NCBI GenBank assembly: GCA_027036735.1
Contig: JALWDU010000056.1
Location: 1 to 38,815 of the forward strand
Reading direction: 5' to 3'
From: Aquificales bacterium
GTDB lineage: Bacteria; Aquificota; Aquificia; Aquificales; QOAS01
DNA length: 38,815 nucleotides
A program made the position numbers and the translations under genes. Positions 16,044-24,138 of this stretch are shown here, in pieces (positions within the stretch are counted from its first letter, which is position 1; every line of letters starts with the position of its first letter). A model generated the notes under the pieces. It saw only the letters and a program-made list of their open reading frames with translations. It did no database searches and had not been told where the DNA came from.

Positions 16044-16925
16044 TTAGAAAGAATAGCTCACGCTAACCGTGGTGGTGAGAGTGCCAACGTTGTTTCCATC
16101 GGCAAGCTCTTTATACCGTTCGTAGCCCACTATCCCGCTTAGGGAAACCTTTTTGTTGAGGTAATAGGTGCCGCTCAGGTTTAGACCCCACTTATACTTT
16201 TCCCTTAGGTTATAGACAACAAAGCCGCCGCCGTCGACGGCGAAAACACGCTCTCCAGCCCAGCCGCCGAAGCTTATGCTGTATTTGGGTGTAAAGTAGG
16301 TTGCACTGGCGCCCGCGGAGAAGTAGTTTTGCTTGGTTAGCTTAACGGCGTCATAAATAGTAGTAAGCTTGCTCACCTTATTGACATTTATCCAGGTAAA
16401 GGTGCCGCCGAAGTAGTAACCCCTGTAGTAGTCCAACCAGCGGTAGAAGCCGCCGTGCGCCTGTCCCTGCAGAACGTTAACGCCCTCTTTGTAGTCGCTG
16501 TAGGAAACGAATAGACCGCCGTCCCATGCGTAGCGTTTTATGTAGCCGATATCGGCGAAGTAGATTTTAGCCTTTTCGGATATGTCGGTGTTGGGGGTCG
16601 CTATGTAGTGGAAACCGACCTTTCCGTACCAGGGGAAATATTGGTAGTTGGTGTAGGCGATAACGTAATCGTTTTGGTTCCAGTTGGAGTTGGAGTTCTT
16701 GTAATCCAAATGGTTGTTTCCTATGGCGGCTTCCACTACGTGGGTTCCGTATTTGAGAGAAAGGGCTCCGTATAGGGTTCCGGAAAGTCCCCAACTTTTT
16801 ATCTTGCTACCCGAATAGTTTATATAGGTAATACTGGGCGCTATGGTTAGAGTCCAATCCTTTTTCTGCTGGGCGGCTGCCGCTATCCCCGCGAGGGTTA
16901 GAGATACCAAAACGATTTTTCTCAT
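16044..16925 (-). CDS. Outer-membrane beta-barrel protein
   Basis: A 293-residue protein. A signal peptide (MRKIVLVSLTLAGIAAAAQ) is followed by alternating aromatic/polar beta-strands (TLTIAPSITYINYSG, VSLSGIVGYERYKE, TTTVSVSYSF). The last residue is Phe, the C-terminal signature read by the BAM machinery. It is rich in Tyr, Gly and Asn, as in surface barrels, and lacks plug or TonB-box sequences. I estimate 12-14 strands. It resembles the barrel half of YaiO-like proteins. It has its own promoter (TTGTCA-17-GATTAT) about ten bases before the ATG, divergent from the fumarase gene. The ligand is unknown. Confidence 0.8.
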   Translation of the reverse strand: MRKIVLVSLTLAGIAAAAQQKKDWTLTIAPSITYINYSGSKIKSWGLSGTLYGALSLKYGTHVVEAAIGNNHLDYKNSNSNWNQNDYVIAYTNYQYFPWYGKVGFHYIATPNTDISEKAKIYFADIGYIKRYAWDGGLFVSYSDYKEGVNVLQGQAHGGFYRWLDYYRGYYFGGTFTWINVNKVSKLTTIYDAVKLTKQNYFSAGASATYFTPKYSISFGGWAGERVFAVDGGGFVVYNLREKYKWGLNLSGTYYLNKKVSLSGIVGYERYKELADGNNVGTLTTTVSVSYSF

Positions 16926-16935
16926 AAGGTTATAA

Positions 16936-16964
16936 ATAATCTACCCACCACTCAAATTTGACAA
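16936..16964 (-). promoter_or_regulatory. Promoter of the barrel/TPR pair
   Basis: On the minus strand TTGTCA (16959-16964) and GATTAT (16936-16941) are separated by 17 bases. The start codon lies only 10 bases after the -10, so the mRNA would have a leader of a few bases at most. There is no Shine-Dalgarno. Confidence 0.5.
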
Positions 16965-17000
16965 AAAATTTTGCCGCTTTTGTCCCAACCGCCGTTGCCC

Positions 17001-17006
17001 GATAAT
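17001..17006 (+). promoter_or_regulatory. -10 element of the fumarase alpha gene
   Basis: GATAAT ends 8 bases before the ATG at 17015, implying a transcript with almost no leader. A weak -35 candidate is TTGTCC (16980-16985) at 15-base spacing. Confidence 0.4.
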
Positions 17007-17014
17007 GAACCCTT

Positions 17015-17860
17015 ATGCGGGAGATACACGTAGACCGTATTACCCAAGCGGTTAAAGAGCTCTTTATGAAGGCTAATTACGAACTTCCTCCCGACGTTCA
17101 GAAGGCTTTCGAAGAGGCTTTGGAAAAAGAGGAAAGCCCTGCGGGAAAGGAGGTTTTAAACCTAATTCTTCAAAACGCCGAGGTTGCCCGCAAGGAGAGG
17201 GTCGCCTACTGCCAGGATACCGGCGTGGCAGTCGTTTTCGTTCAAATAGGGCAGGATGTCCGCATAGTGGGAGGAGACCTAAATAAAGCGATAGAGGAGG
17301 GGGTCAGACAGGCTTATAAGGAGGGTTACCTGCGCGCCTCCATGGTCTGGGACCCCGTCTTTGAGAGGAAAAACACCGGAGACAACACCCCCCCCGTTAT
17401 CCATTACGAAATAGTTCCCGGCGACAGGATTAAAATAATCGCCGCACCCAAGGGTGGGGGCTCGGAAAACACTTCCCGCCTTGCGATGTTAAAGCCCGCC
17501 GACGGCTGGGAAGGGGTTAAGAACTTCGTTCTGGAAACCGTCAAATTGGCGGGTCCCAACGCATGCCCCCCGTTTATAGTGGGCGTAGGTATCGGTGGAA
17601 ACTTCGAATACTGCGCCTATCTGGCTAAAAAGGCGCTCCTAAGACCGGTAGGGGAAAGGCATAAAAATCCCCTCATAGCGAGGGTGGAGGAGGAACTGCT
17701 CGAAGAGGTTAACAAGATAGGTTGGGGACCTATGGGATTCGGCGGTAGGGTTACCGCAGTCGACGTAAAGGTGGAGATGTATCCCTGTCACATAGCCTCC
17801 CTACCGGTGGCGGTAAACATCCAATGCCATGCCGCAAGACACGCCGAAATAGAAATTTAA
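17015..17860 (+). CDS. Class I fumarate hydratase, alpha subunit
   Basis: A 281-residue protein of the Fe-S fumarase/tartrate dehydratase alpha family. Cys positions expected to hold the [4Fe-4S] cluster are visible in RVAYCQDTGVAVVF, LAGPNACPPFIVGVGIGG and VNIQCHAARHAEI. KGGGSENTSRLAMLKP is the family's substrate-binding block. The length is that of the separate alpha subunit, so a beta subunit must be encoded elsewhere; none is in this window. In an autotroph it would hydrate or dehydrate fumarate/malate in the reductive TCA cycle. Tartrate dehydratase (TtdA) cannot be excluded by sequence alone, hence no symbol. Confidence 0.88.
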   Translation: MREIHVDRITQAVKELFMKANYELPPDVQKAFEEALEKEESPAGKEVLNLILQNAEVARKERVAYCQDTGVAVVFVQIGQDVRIVGGDLNKAIEEGVRQAYKEGYLRASMVWDPVFERKNTGDNTPPVIHYEIVPGDRIKIIAAPKGGGSENTSRLAMLKPADGWEGVKNFVLETVKLAGPNACPPFIVGVGIGGNFEYCAYLAKKALLRPVGERHKNPLIARVEEELLEEVNKIGWGPMGFGGRVTAVDVKVEMYPCHIASLPVAVNIQCHAARHAEIEI

Positions 17861-17930
17861 TGCGGATTTGACGCAAGTTTTTTAAAAAAAATCATATAGC
17901 AATTTTCGCTTTTATATTTATTGTTTCTTT

Positions 17931-18296
17931 ATGCAAGAGTTGGATACGATGGGCATTTACAGGCAAATCGGGGAAAAAATCAGAAAATTGAGACTCACAA
18001 AGGGGTTATCTCAAAAAGATTTGGCAAAATATGTCGGTGTAACCTACCAACAAATCCAAAATTACGAAAAAGGAAAGTCAAAAATCCCCGTTGATAGGCT
18101 GATTAAAATTGCCGAAGCCCTGGAGGTTTCGCTCGATTATTTCCTAAAAGAGTTCGATAACAACCACGATAGGGTTCCCGAAAGCGAGTTAGCCCTCCTA
18201 AATACCTACTACAAGAGCATTCCCTCCGAAAAGGTTAGAAAACAGATACTCTCCCTGTTGCGGACTCTGGCGGAAGAGGCAAACCTTTCGGCGTAA
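17931..18296 (+). CDS. XRE-family HTH transcriptional regulator
   Basis: A 121-residue protein. The Cro/C1 HTH is clear: IGEKIRKLRLTKGLSQKDLAKYVGVTYQQIQNYEKGKSKIPVDRLIKIAEALEVSLDYFL (split here only by reading). A charged helical tail follows (LLNTYYKSIPSEKVRKQILSLL), suited to dimerisation. The start may be the ATG at 17931 or the in-frame ATG at 17949 (MGIYRQIG). Upstream DNA is very A/T-rich, with a TTTTTTAAAAAAAA block (17878-17891) and TATATT 12 bases before the first ATG. It is convergent with the priA homologue. Target genes are unknown; autoregulation is typical of the family. Confidence 0.88.
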   Translation: MQELDTMGIYRQIGEKIRKLRLTKGLSQKDLAKYVGVTYQQIQNYEKGKSKIPVDRLIKIAEALEVSLDYFLKEFDNNHDRVPESELALLNTYYKSIPSEKVRKQILSLLRTLAEEANLSA

Positions 18297-18384
18297 AAGA
18301 AAATATTTCGCCCAATCGTGCCCCTTTTTGTCGACTTTCAACCCGTTTAAGGTTCTTCAAACAAAAACTCAAAGGCGGTCTATC

Positions 18385-20565
18385 TCAAACCAAACTCCTC
18401 GGGTTGGGTATAACTCTAACAAACCTGTATCGGTTTCTAAGGTCTTTCAAAACCCCGGCGGTCTTCCTCAAGGTATCCCTATCCACCTTTAGGGGGAGTT
18501 TTACCAAAACCTGGTAGCGGTATTTTTCCCTAAGCCTAAAGGTGGGGGCTTTGGAATATTCGACCTCCACACCGAGGGGTTTTAAAGCCGTTTTCAATTC
18601 CCTGTAAAGTTTCAAAGCTATTTCTTCGTTCTCCTCTTTTAGGTTTATAGCGACGAGGTAGAGCCTCGCAAAGGGAGGGAGTTCCAAAATTTTCCTAAAC
18701 TCCACCTCTTGGAGGTAAAAAATTTTTTCGTCTCCCTCCAAAAGGGCTTTTACGGCGTGGTGTTCCACCTCTTGGGTGTGGAGGACGAACAAACCACCCT
18801 TCTTGGTTCGGTTTTTCGCCTTTACCAGAAAGCGGAAAAACTCCTCTCCCTTCCTAAAGTCGGGAATCGATAGAATCGAGTCCGCAAAGAGGACATAGAC
18901 GCTATCGAACTCACCATCCAAAGGTGGGTGGGTTGAAAATGTAAACTCCCCTCGGGGGAGATGGGATTTTACAATCTCCTCCATCCGTTCTATACCGTAG
19001 CCGAAGGGTTTGGTCTCCCCGCCGCATCGGGGACATTCGCGGCTCTCGGCTTTGTAACCGCAGACGGGGCATTCCACCCTCCCGTCGGAAAAGAGGGTTA
19101 AAAATACCTCGCAACGGGGACACTCGACCAACTTCCCGCAACGGGGACAAAAGAGGTTCGAATAACCCCTCTTGGGAACGAGGATTAAATGTTTCCCCTC
19201 CCTACGCAGGTACTCGAAAATTATCCCTCCCTCAAAGGGGTCCTTTTCTTCAAATAGCACCTTTTGGGGTTCCCCCTTTTCCTCCTCCACCTCAAAGGTT
19301 TTGGAGATAAGAAACTGCTCCACGCTCGGCGGTTCGGAGGAGACTATCAGCTTTGCCCCCAAAAGGTGGGCGTATTCAAAGGCGAGGCGCTTTAGGTTGA
19401 AATAGGGGCGCCTTGGCATCTTGTAAGCCGGATGACCCTCGTCCTCTATATAGACCGCCTTTAGGTTTTTTAAAGGAACAAATAACCACTGGGGGGTGGT
19501 GATAAAGACCTTTCCAAACCCCTGCGCGGCGAGGAACCAGTTTTTAATCCTCTCCTTTTGGGGTAGGGTTTCGGCATAGACCACCGCTCGGTCTCCGAAA
19601 ATCTCGTAAAACCTGCGGTGGAATTTCTCAATTAGCTCCAATTCGGGTAGGAGGATTAAAAAGTCCCCCCCTTGGGAGATTACCCACTCCGCCACCGATA
19701 GGAGCTTTTCCATTCTCTCCCTTAGGGGTAGGTTTCTAAGCTCCCACCTATCGGGGGGCTCGAAAGGTGTATAAACCGCGCGGGGCTCTTTTAAAACGCT
19801 CTCCCTAAAGGGTTCGAGCGTGTAGCTCACCCTTTGGAGGAGACCCCTATCGAGCATATAGCGAATCGTTTGGGAGCTTATACCGAACTCCTTTAGCTCC
19901 TCCCTCTCGAGGGGTCGCCCCAGCTCCTCGAAGAGCGATATTACCCTCAAAACCTCATCCCGCCGCTTCGCGGCGGCTCTCTTTATTTTTCTCAAAATCT
20001 CTTCCCTGTCGGTCGTGGCGGGTTTGAGGAACTCCTCCTCCACCTTCGGCGCCACCCAGCGGGTTTCTATCTTCAAAAGGTGGTGTTCCTCCAATAAGCG
20101 GATAACCCTGTGGTCGAACTCCTTCTTTAGTTTTTCGTATTCGATTTTTCCCCTCTTTCGGAGCTTTTCGAAAATCCGAACCACCGCCTTGGGGAGACCT
20201 ATAGGTTTCTTGTCCACCGCGAGGACGTAGGTCTCCTGATACCAATCCGCCCAAGTGGGGATTAGTTTAAAAACGCTCTCACCCAAAGTGGTGAGATACT
20301 CGACGAGGTTATTCCTCAAAACCTCCAAGGCGGGAGGGTTTATGACCGGATACCTGTCGGGGAAGGAGTCTATTAGAGGAGTTCCCTCCGAGGGTTTGGC
20401 GAGAAACTTTTTAACCACAACGGCGGTCGCACCCTTTCCGCTCCTCTTAAGGGGAACGAGAACCCTATACCCCATGGGGTCGAAATCTATCTCCTCCTCC
20501 AATAGGTATATTTCACTCCTGCCGTTCGGAAATACCACCTTTAGGTGGGGTAAAAGGGGGGACAT
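18385..20565 (-). CDS. priA: PriA-like protein with degenerate helicase motifs
   Basis: A 726-residue protein. The PriA zinc-binding region is complete (C473, C476, C482, C485, C499, C502, C511, C514) and the surrounding PriA order is recognisable (3'-DNA-binding N-terminus, GYGIERMEEIV, ILELPPFARLYLVAI). Aligned by eye to E. coli PriA, Walker A (GVTGSGKTE) is replaced by NLPLRERME near 279-287. DEEH becomes EDEG in YIEDEGHPAYK (372-382). GSATP becomes SSEPP (409-413), and the GRAGR motif VI is replaced by KAKNRTK. ATPase and helicase activity is therefore unlikely. PriA normally reloads the replisome; a helicase-dead form could still bind forks, as reported for actinobacterial PriA-like proteins. 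Confidence 0.88.
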   Translation of the reverse strand: MSPLLPHLKVVFPNGRSEIYLLEEEIDFDPMGYRVLVPLKRSGKGATAVVVKKFLAKPSEGTPLIDSFPDRYPVINPPALEVLRNNLVEYLTTLGESVFKLIPTWADWYQETYVLAVDKKPIGLPKAVVRIFEKLRKRGKIEYEKLKKEFDHRVIRLLEEHHLLKIETRWVAPKVEEEFLKPATTDREEILRKIKRAAAKRRDEVLRVISLFEELGRPLEREELKEFGISSQTIRYMLDRGLLQRVSYTLEPFRESVLKEPRAVYTPFEPPDRWELRNLPLRERMEKLLSVAEWVISQGGDFLILLPELELIEKFHRRFYEIFGDRAVVYAETLPQKERIKNWFLAAQGFGKVFITTPQWLFVPLKNLKAVYIEDEGHPAYKMPRRPYFNLKRLAFEYAHLLGAKLIVSSEPPSVEQFLISKTFEVEEEKGEPQKVLFEEKDPFEGGIIFEYLRREGKHLILVPKRGYSNLFCPRCGKLVECPRCEVFLTLFSDGRVECPVCGYKAESRECPRCGGETKPFGYGIERMEEIVKSHLPRGEFTFSTHPPLDGEFDSVYVLFADSILSIPDFRKGEEFFRFLVKAKNRTKKGGLFVLHTQEVEHHAVKALLEGDEKIFYLQEVEFRKILELPPFARLYLVAINLKEENEEIALKLYRELKTALKPLGVEVEYSKAPTFRLREKYRYQVLVKLPLKVDRDTLRKTAGVLKDLRNRYRFVRVIPNPRSLV

Positions 20566-20581
20566 TAGAAGTTTAATGTTG

Positions 20582-20617
20582 GTTTTCTATTCCCCCTAAG
20601 GGTGGGATTTGTTTACC
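20582..20617. repeat. Hairpin upstream of the priA homologue
   Basis: It begins GTTTTCTATTCCCCCTAAGG and continues as an imperfect palindrome around CTAAG. The first part resembles the CRISPR-repeat-like 30-mer at 8422 (GTTTTC, ATTCC, TAAG, TGG in the same order). It sits in the roughly 100-base gap before the priA start and could also be a terminator for the upstream nuclease gene. Confidence 0.3.
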
Positions 20618-20668
20618 ATCTTTTGGGAAGTTGGAGACCTACCGAAGGAGAAAAGAATAGTTGATGGG

Positions 20669-21826
20669 TTATTGATTTGATTTTTCCAAAAATTGTTTGT
20701 TTGCGACATCCAATTCGTAAATTATGTTATTGGTTTTATCCTCAATATAGGCTTCTTTAGCTCCGAGAATATCCACCAGTAATTTGGCTAGGTATCTTAA
20801 TTGTAATTCTTTATTAGTTCCTCCCCGATATACATACCACGTTTCACCATTAATTTTTACTTCTCCGGGTCTAGTGCCTGCCTCTTCCGATTTTTTTGCT
20901 ATAACGTAATAGTTTGCTATTTTAGGTATACTTTTTAAATTGATAATGTTGTGCTTAACTAAGTGAACAACTAATGCATCTATCAATTTAGTAAATTGAG
21001 AAGCTTGAATGTTAATAAAATCTCCATTCTCCAATTTTATGCGCATAAAAATATGTTTTTTTCCATATATTTTCTTCTTTCTAATAGAATTTAATTTGTT
21101 ATTACTTTTCCCAAGACTTTGAGTGCCCTTATCAAAAGGTTTTTGTGATTTTTGCGACTTTATAAGTTTAAGGGTTGCTACTTTTGTTTCGACATCACTT
21201 CTTTCGGCTGAAGCTAATTTATTCCAAATCCTTCTAATTTCCTCTTTCTTTTCTTCTGGAGTAGTTGCAACTTCATCAATCATATAAAAGCAACTTTGTA
21301 AACATTTATCGAATGTACTAACAGCTTTCTTAGGTTGCAAACAGCAGAGTAAACAAAAAAATTTGAAAATTTCCTCTTGATTATCTAAGTTAAAAGTAAT
21401 TTTTATAAATTTATCTATTTTTTGTTCTAAAAATAGAAACCAATTAACACCATCGGTCAAACCATAAAAGGTCTTTCCAACTACTTGAGACATGTATTTC
21501 CCTAATTGTTTTTTAGCCTTTACCAACTCCGATTGGGAGTCCAATTTATTAAGAGCTTTTACCTCCCATACGAAAATGGGTCTATTACTCCCTTCTTTTA
21601 ACACTACATCGATTTTATCCCCTTCGGGAGTTTGATACTCAAGTTCTACATTAAGAGGGTCGCTAAAGTCCCAACCTATAAGCTCTAACAGTTTGACAAA
21701 AAAACTAACCCTTATAGCCTCTTCATTACTTTCGTATATTCGTCTTCTCTGAGGTTCATTAATATATTGGTGGAATTTCTTTAAAAATCCTTCAATCATA
21801 TCCCAATTTCTTTCAGAAATTTGCAT
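20669..21826 (-). CDS. Putative PD-(D/E)XK nuclease, type I HsdR N-terminal-like
   Basis: A 385-residue protein. The N-terminal half has the pattern of HsdR_N/restriction-type nucleases: VSFFVKLLELIGWDFSDPL, then ELEYQTPEGDKIDVVL and RPIFVWEVKAL, i.e. D...(20)...EVK, a PD-(D/E)XK active site. KKQLGKYMSQVVGKTFYGLTDGVNWFLF completes the fold. The middle is Lys-rich. The C-terminal part (MRIKLENGDFINIQASQFTK onward) is a separate domain I cannot name; its GETWYVYRGG motif may contact DNA. There is no helicase or methylase domain and no hsdM/hsdS nearby. Coding DNA is markedly more A/T-rich than neighbouring genes, which suggests horizontal acquisition. An orphan defence nuclease is plausible but unproven. 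Confidence 0.65.
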   Translation of the reverse strand: MQISERNWDMIEGFLKKFHQYINEPQRRRIYESNEEAIRVSFFVKLLELIGWDFSDPLNVELEYQTPEGDKIDVVLKEGSNRPIFVWEVKALNKLDSQSELVKAKKQLGKYMSQVVGKTFYGLTDGVNWFLFLEQKIDKFIKITFNLDNQEEIFKFFCLLCCLQPKKAVSTFDKCLQSCFYMIDEVATTPEEKKEEIRRIWNKLASAERSDVETKVATLKLIKSQKSQKPFDKGTQSLGKSNNKLNSIRKKKIYGKKHIFMRIKLENGDFINIQASQFTKLIDALVVHLVKHNIINLKSIPKIANYYVIAKKSEEAGTRPGEVKINGETWYVYRGGTNKELQLRYLAKLLVDILGAKEAYIEDKTNNIIYELDVANKQFLEKSNQ

Positions 21827-21847
21827 AGTAATTATGCAATTTTACAC

Positions 21848-21888
21848 AAGCAAATAAAAGCATTCTTTTAAAAGCAAATATGCTTGCG
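21848..21888. promoter_or_regulatory. Repeat cluster upstream of the nuclease gene (possible operator)
   Basis: AAGCAAATA occurs at 21848-21856 and 21872-21880. The second copy runs into TATGCTTG, giving CAAGC/GCTTG dyads over about 40 bases. It lies 20-60 bases upstream of the nuclease start, where a repressor or promoter would be. No regulator is identified. Confidence 0.3.
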
Positions 21889-21910
21889 TAGACCCCACTT
21901 TAACCTAATA

Positions 21911-22066
21911 GTGGAACATAAGGGAAGATTTACCATCTAGAGTTGCAATCAACCAACAGAGGTTAAACCTTTCACCCGAAAAAATAGCAAAGGTTTTAAA
22001 GGTTTCCCCGAAAAGGTTAAAAAGTGGCTCAAAGGGGAGGGACTTTTAAAGGAAAAAAATTCCTAA
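21911..22066 (+). pseudogene. Decayed HTH protein fragment (frameshifted)
   Basis: One frame reads NLSPEKIAKVLKVSPKRLK (from about 21966), an obvious helix-turn-helix, and then runs out of sense. Another frame continues KKWLKGEGLLKEKNS and stops at 22066. Joining them at the A-run 22019-22023 (one A lost) gives a continuous HTH plus C-terminus. No start codon is available upstream in the HTH frame (TAG at 21909). This looks like the 3' remnant of a small DNA-binding gene next to the foreign-looking nuclease. Confidence 0.4.
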
Positions 22067-22089
22067 GTAAACGCTAAATTTAACACCTA

Positions 22090-22467
22090 ATGAAGGTCGC
22101 AATTCCTATAAACAGACCTCGGGAGGAGGGAGATTTAAGGGTATCCTCCCACTTCGGGAAGGCTTACGCCTTCGCCATAGCCGACACCGAGAGCGGGAAG
22201 GTTGAGGTTGTGGAAAACCCCCGCATGGCGCTCGGACTCCAACACGGCGCCGGTAGGTATATAGCCGAAATGTTCGCCCAAAAGGGCGTGAAAGCCGTTC
22301 TCCTGAGGGAGATAGGTCAGGGGGCTTTTAGACATTTAACCGCTTTGGGTATAAAAATCTACCTCGTTCCCAAAGAGGTTAAGACGGTTGAGGAAGCCCT
22401 AAAACTCTTCAAGGAGGGAAAGTTAAACCTACTTTTGGAGCCTAACGAACCACCCCACGAACATTAA
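22090..22467 (+). CDS. NifX/NafY-type dinitrogenase cofactor-family protein
   Basis: A 125-residue protein of the 'dinitrogenase iron-molybdenum cofactor' fold: MKVAIPINRP, VSSHFGKAYAFAIADTESG, LLREIGQGAFRHLTALGIKIYL and a His-rich end (PPHEH). Members bind Fe-S or Fe-Mo cluster precursors. Small stand-alone forms occur widely in anaerobes without nitrogenase, so nitrogen fixation is not implied. A TAAATT hexamer ends 9 bases before the ATG and may be its -10. No Shine-Dalgarno is visible. The next gene (radical SAM) follows after 50 bases. Confidence 0.82.
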   Translation: MKVAIPINRPREEGDLRVSSHFGKAYAFAIADTESGKVEVVENPRMALGLQHGAGRYIAEMFAQKGVKAVLLREIGQGAFRHLTALGIKIYLVPKEVKTVEEALKLFKEGKLNLLLEPNEPPHEH

Positions 22468-22517
22468 CAGTATTTCTCCTTTTCTTCAAACCCTTTGGAG
22501 TCCGAAATTAAAACCTA

Positions 22518-23477
22518 ATGCAACAGACGGAGACAAAAAAACTCTACTACTCCCTAAAGGACTACTTTTTGGACAAATACGGAACGAGGGTTCAAAAAAT
22601 CACGGTAGCCCTACCCTTTACCTGTCCCAATATAGACGGCACCAAGGGAAGGGGTGGGTGCATCTACTGCTATGCCGGTAGCATTCCCCCCAACCTCTCG
22701 CCGACCGTTCCCCTACGGAAGCAGATAGAAAACGCCATAATGCGCTACAAGAGGAGGTTTAAGAATAAAAAAGTCCTCTTTACGGTTTACTATCAGAGCT
22801 ACTCAAACACCTACGGGGATTTGGATTACCTAAAGAGCGTTTACGACGTGGCGCTCGAGTTCGACGAGGTTGTCGGCATAGACGTGGGAACGCGCCCCGA
22901 CTGCGCCCCGGAGGAGGTTCTCGACCTTCTCGCGTCCTACACCGATAAGGGTTTGGAGGTATGGGTCGAATACGGACTCCAATCGGCGAACTTCGAAAGT
23001 CTGAAGAGGATAAACCGCCAACACGGGGTTAGCGACTTCGTGGACGCTGTATTGAGAACAAAGAGAAGACCTTTAAAGGTTGCCGCCCACATTATAGTCG
23101 GTCTGCCTTGGGAGACGGAGGAGGACGTTTACGAGACGGCGAAGATGGTAGCCGCCCTCCCGATAGACGGCTTAAAGATTCATCCCCTTTATATCATGGA
23201 TTACACCCCCTTGGGGGAGATGTATAAGAGGGGGGAATTCCAACCGATGCCCCTCGAAAAATACGTGAAGCTCGCCGCCGACATCATAGAGATGATGCCC
23301 CCGCAAATGGTGATAATGCGCTTTACAGCCGAAGGTCACGACGACAAGCTCCTAGCCCCCGAATACTGCCGCCCCTCGTGGAAAAATAGAGTCCGCCAAA
23401 TGGTTGAGGAAGAACTTTTGAGGAGGGGAACCAAACAGGGGAGTAGGAACCCCTTTTTCCACCATTACGGGGTATAA
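22518..23477 (+). CDS. Radical SAM protein, YhcC/TIGR01212 type
   Basis: A 319-residue protein. The Fe-S Cys cluster is in FTCPNIDGTKGRGGCIYC, the spaced pattern typical of the YhcC group rather than plain CxxxCxxC. Other motifs are ITVALPFTCPN, VGIDVGTRPDCAPEEVLDLL, VWVEYGLQSANFESLKRINR and AHIIVGLPWETEEDVYETAK. The reaction of this family is not established. The C-terminus (HYGV) overlaps the decayed end of the convergent SIMPL pseudogene. Confidence 0.88.
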   Translation: MQQTETKKLYYSLKDYFLDKYGTRVQKITVALPFTCPNIDGTKGRGGCIYCYAGSIPPNLSPTVPLRKQIENAIMRYKRRFKNKKVLFTVYYQSYSNTYGDLDYLKSVYDVALEFDEVVGIDVGTRPDCAPEEVLDLLASYTDKGLEVWVEYGLQSANFESLKRINRQHGVSDFVDAVLRTKRRPLKVAAHIIVGLPWETEEDVYETAKMVAALPIDGLKIHPLYIMDYTPLGEMYKRGEFQPMPLEKYVKLAADIIEMMPPQMVIMRFTAEGHDDKLLAPEYCRPSWKNRVRQMVEEELLRRGTKQGSRNPFFHHYGV

Positions 23478-24071
23478 CGGCAATCGAAAACAACCAAAGC
23501 GGAAATTTTCACCACCTCCCCCTCCTTTTTGGGACTATAACGTTCCCAACCCTTAAGGGGTAGGGATTAAACCAATCCCTAAAGGAGAGGGTTTTCACGG
23601 AACATCTCCTTTTGAGGAGTTTACCGTAATCCTCCGCCCGTTGGATTGCCCTCTTTAAAAGTTCCCTTTTGAGGTGTTCCTTCGCCCTTTCCAACCTCTT
23701 GTAGGAGACAACCCAACCAACCCACCTAACGGAGTATTCAATCGGGTAGTTCTTCCCCTTAAGGTTATCGAGAAGCCCGAAAATTCCTCAAATCGGTAAC
23801 GGCGATTTTCTCTATCCCAAACCTTGCGGGGTAAAACCTTGTATCTACCACCCTTATAGGGAAGGTTTAAAGTCCTTATTCCGTTATCGACCGTCGAAAG
23901 GGTGTTTAAAACCTCTCCTTCACTCCTACCGGTGGTAGCAATCTCTACCGATACCTCCAAAAGGTCGGGTTGCAAATATTCTTCCACCGAAAGGGTATCC
24001 CTTATCTCCGTTCCAAATAGTGGAAAAAGCACCGACAAAAACAGCACGCAGAGGGAAGAGACAGCACCCAT
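23465..24071 (-). pseudogene. SIMPL-domain (DUF541) periplasmic protein, broken by two frameshifts
   Basis: The start is intact: a signal peptide (MGAVSSLCVLFLSVLFPLFG) then DLLEVSVEIATTGRSEGEVLNT, a SIMPL hallmark. The frame then loses homology near 23780. A second frame continues LLDNLKGKNYPIEYSV...WVVSYKRLERAKEHLKREL...RAEDYGKLLKRRCSVKTLSFRD. Near 23530 a third frame gives EGEVVKISALVVFDCRYTP and stops at 23465. All three fit one SIMPL protein read in order, with possible loss of some residues at the first break. The 3' end overlaps the radical SAM gene by 13 bases. Two independent shifts make a single sequencing error unlikely. Confidence 0.7.
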
Positions 24072-24138
24072 TAGCGGGTATTATCCTATTGGTATAACCG
24101 AAACGGAAGATTGAGGCAGAAATCCGGGAAGGATTTTA

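Noticed and set aside
22011-22030. Programmed -1 ribosomal frameshift joining the two HTH frames
   Set aside because: The run has five A's and does not form the usual A-AAA-AAG slippery heptamer. There is also no start codon upstream.
22090-22467. Evidence for nitrogen fixation from the NifX-like protein
   Set aside because: This small family is widespread in anaerobes without nitrogenase, and no nif genes are nearby.
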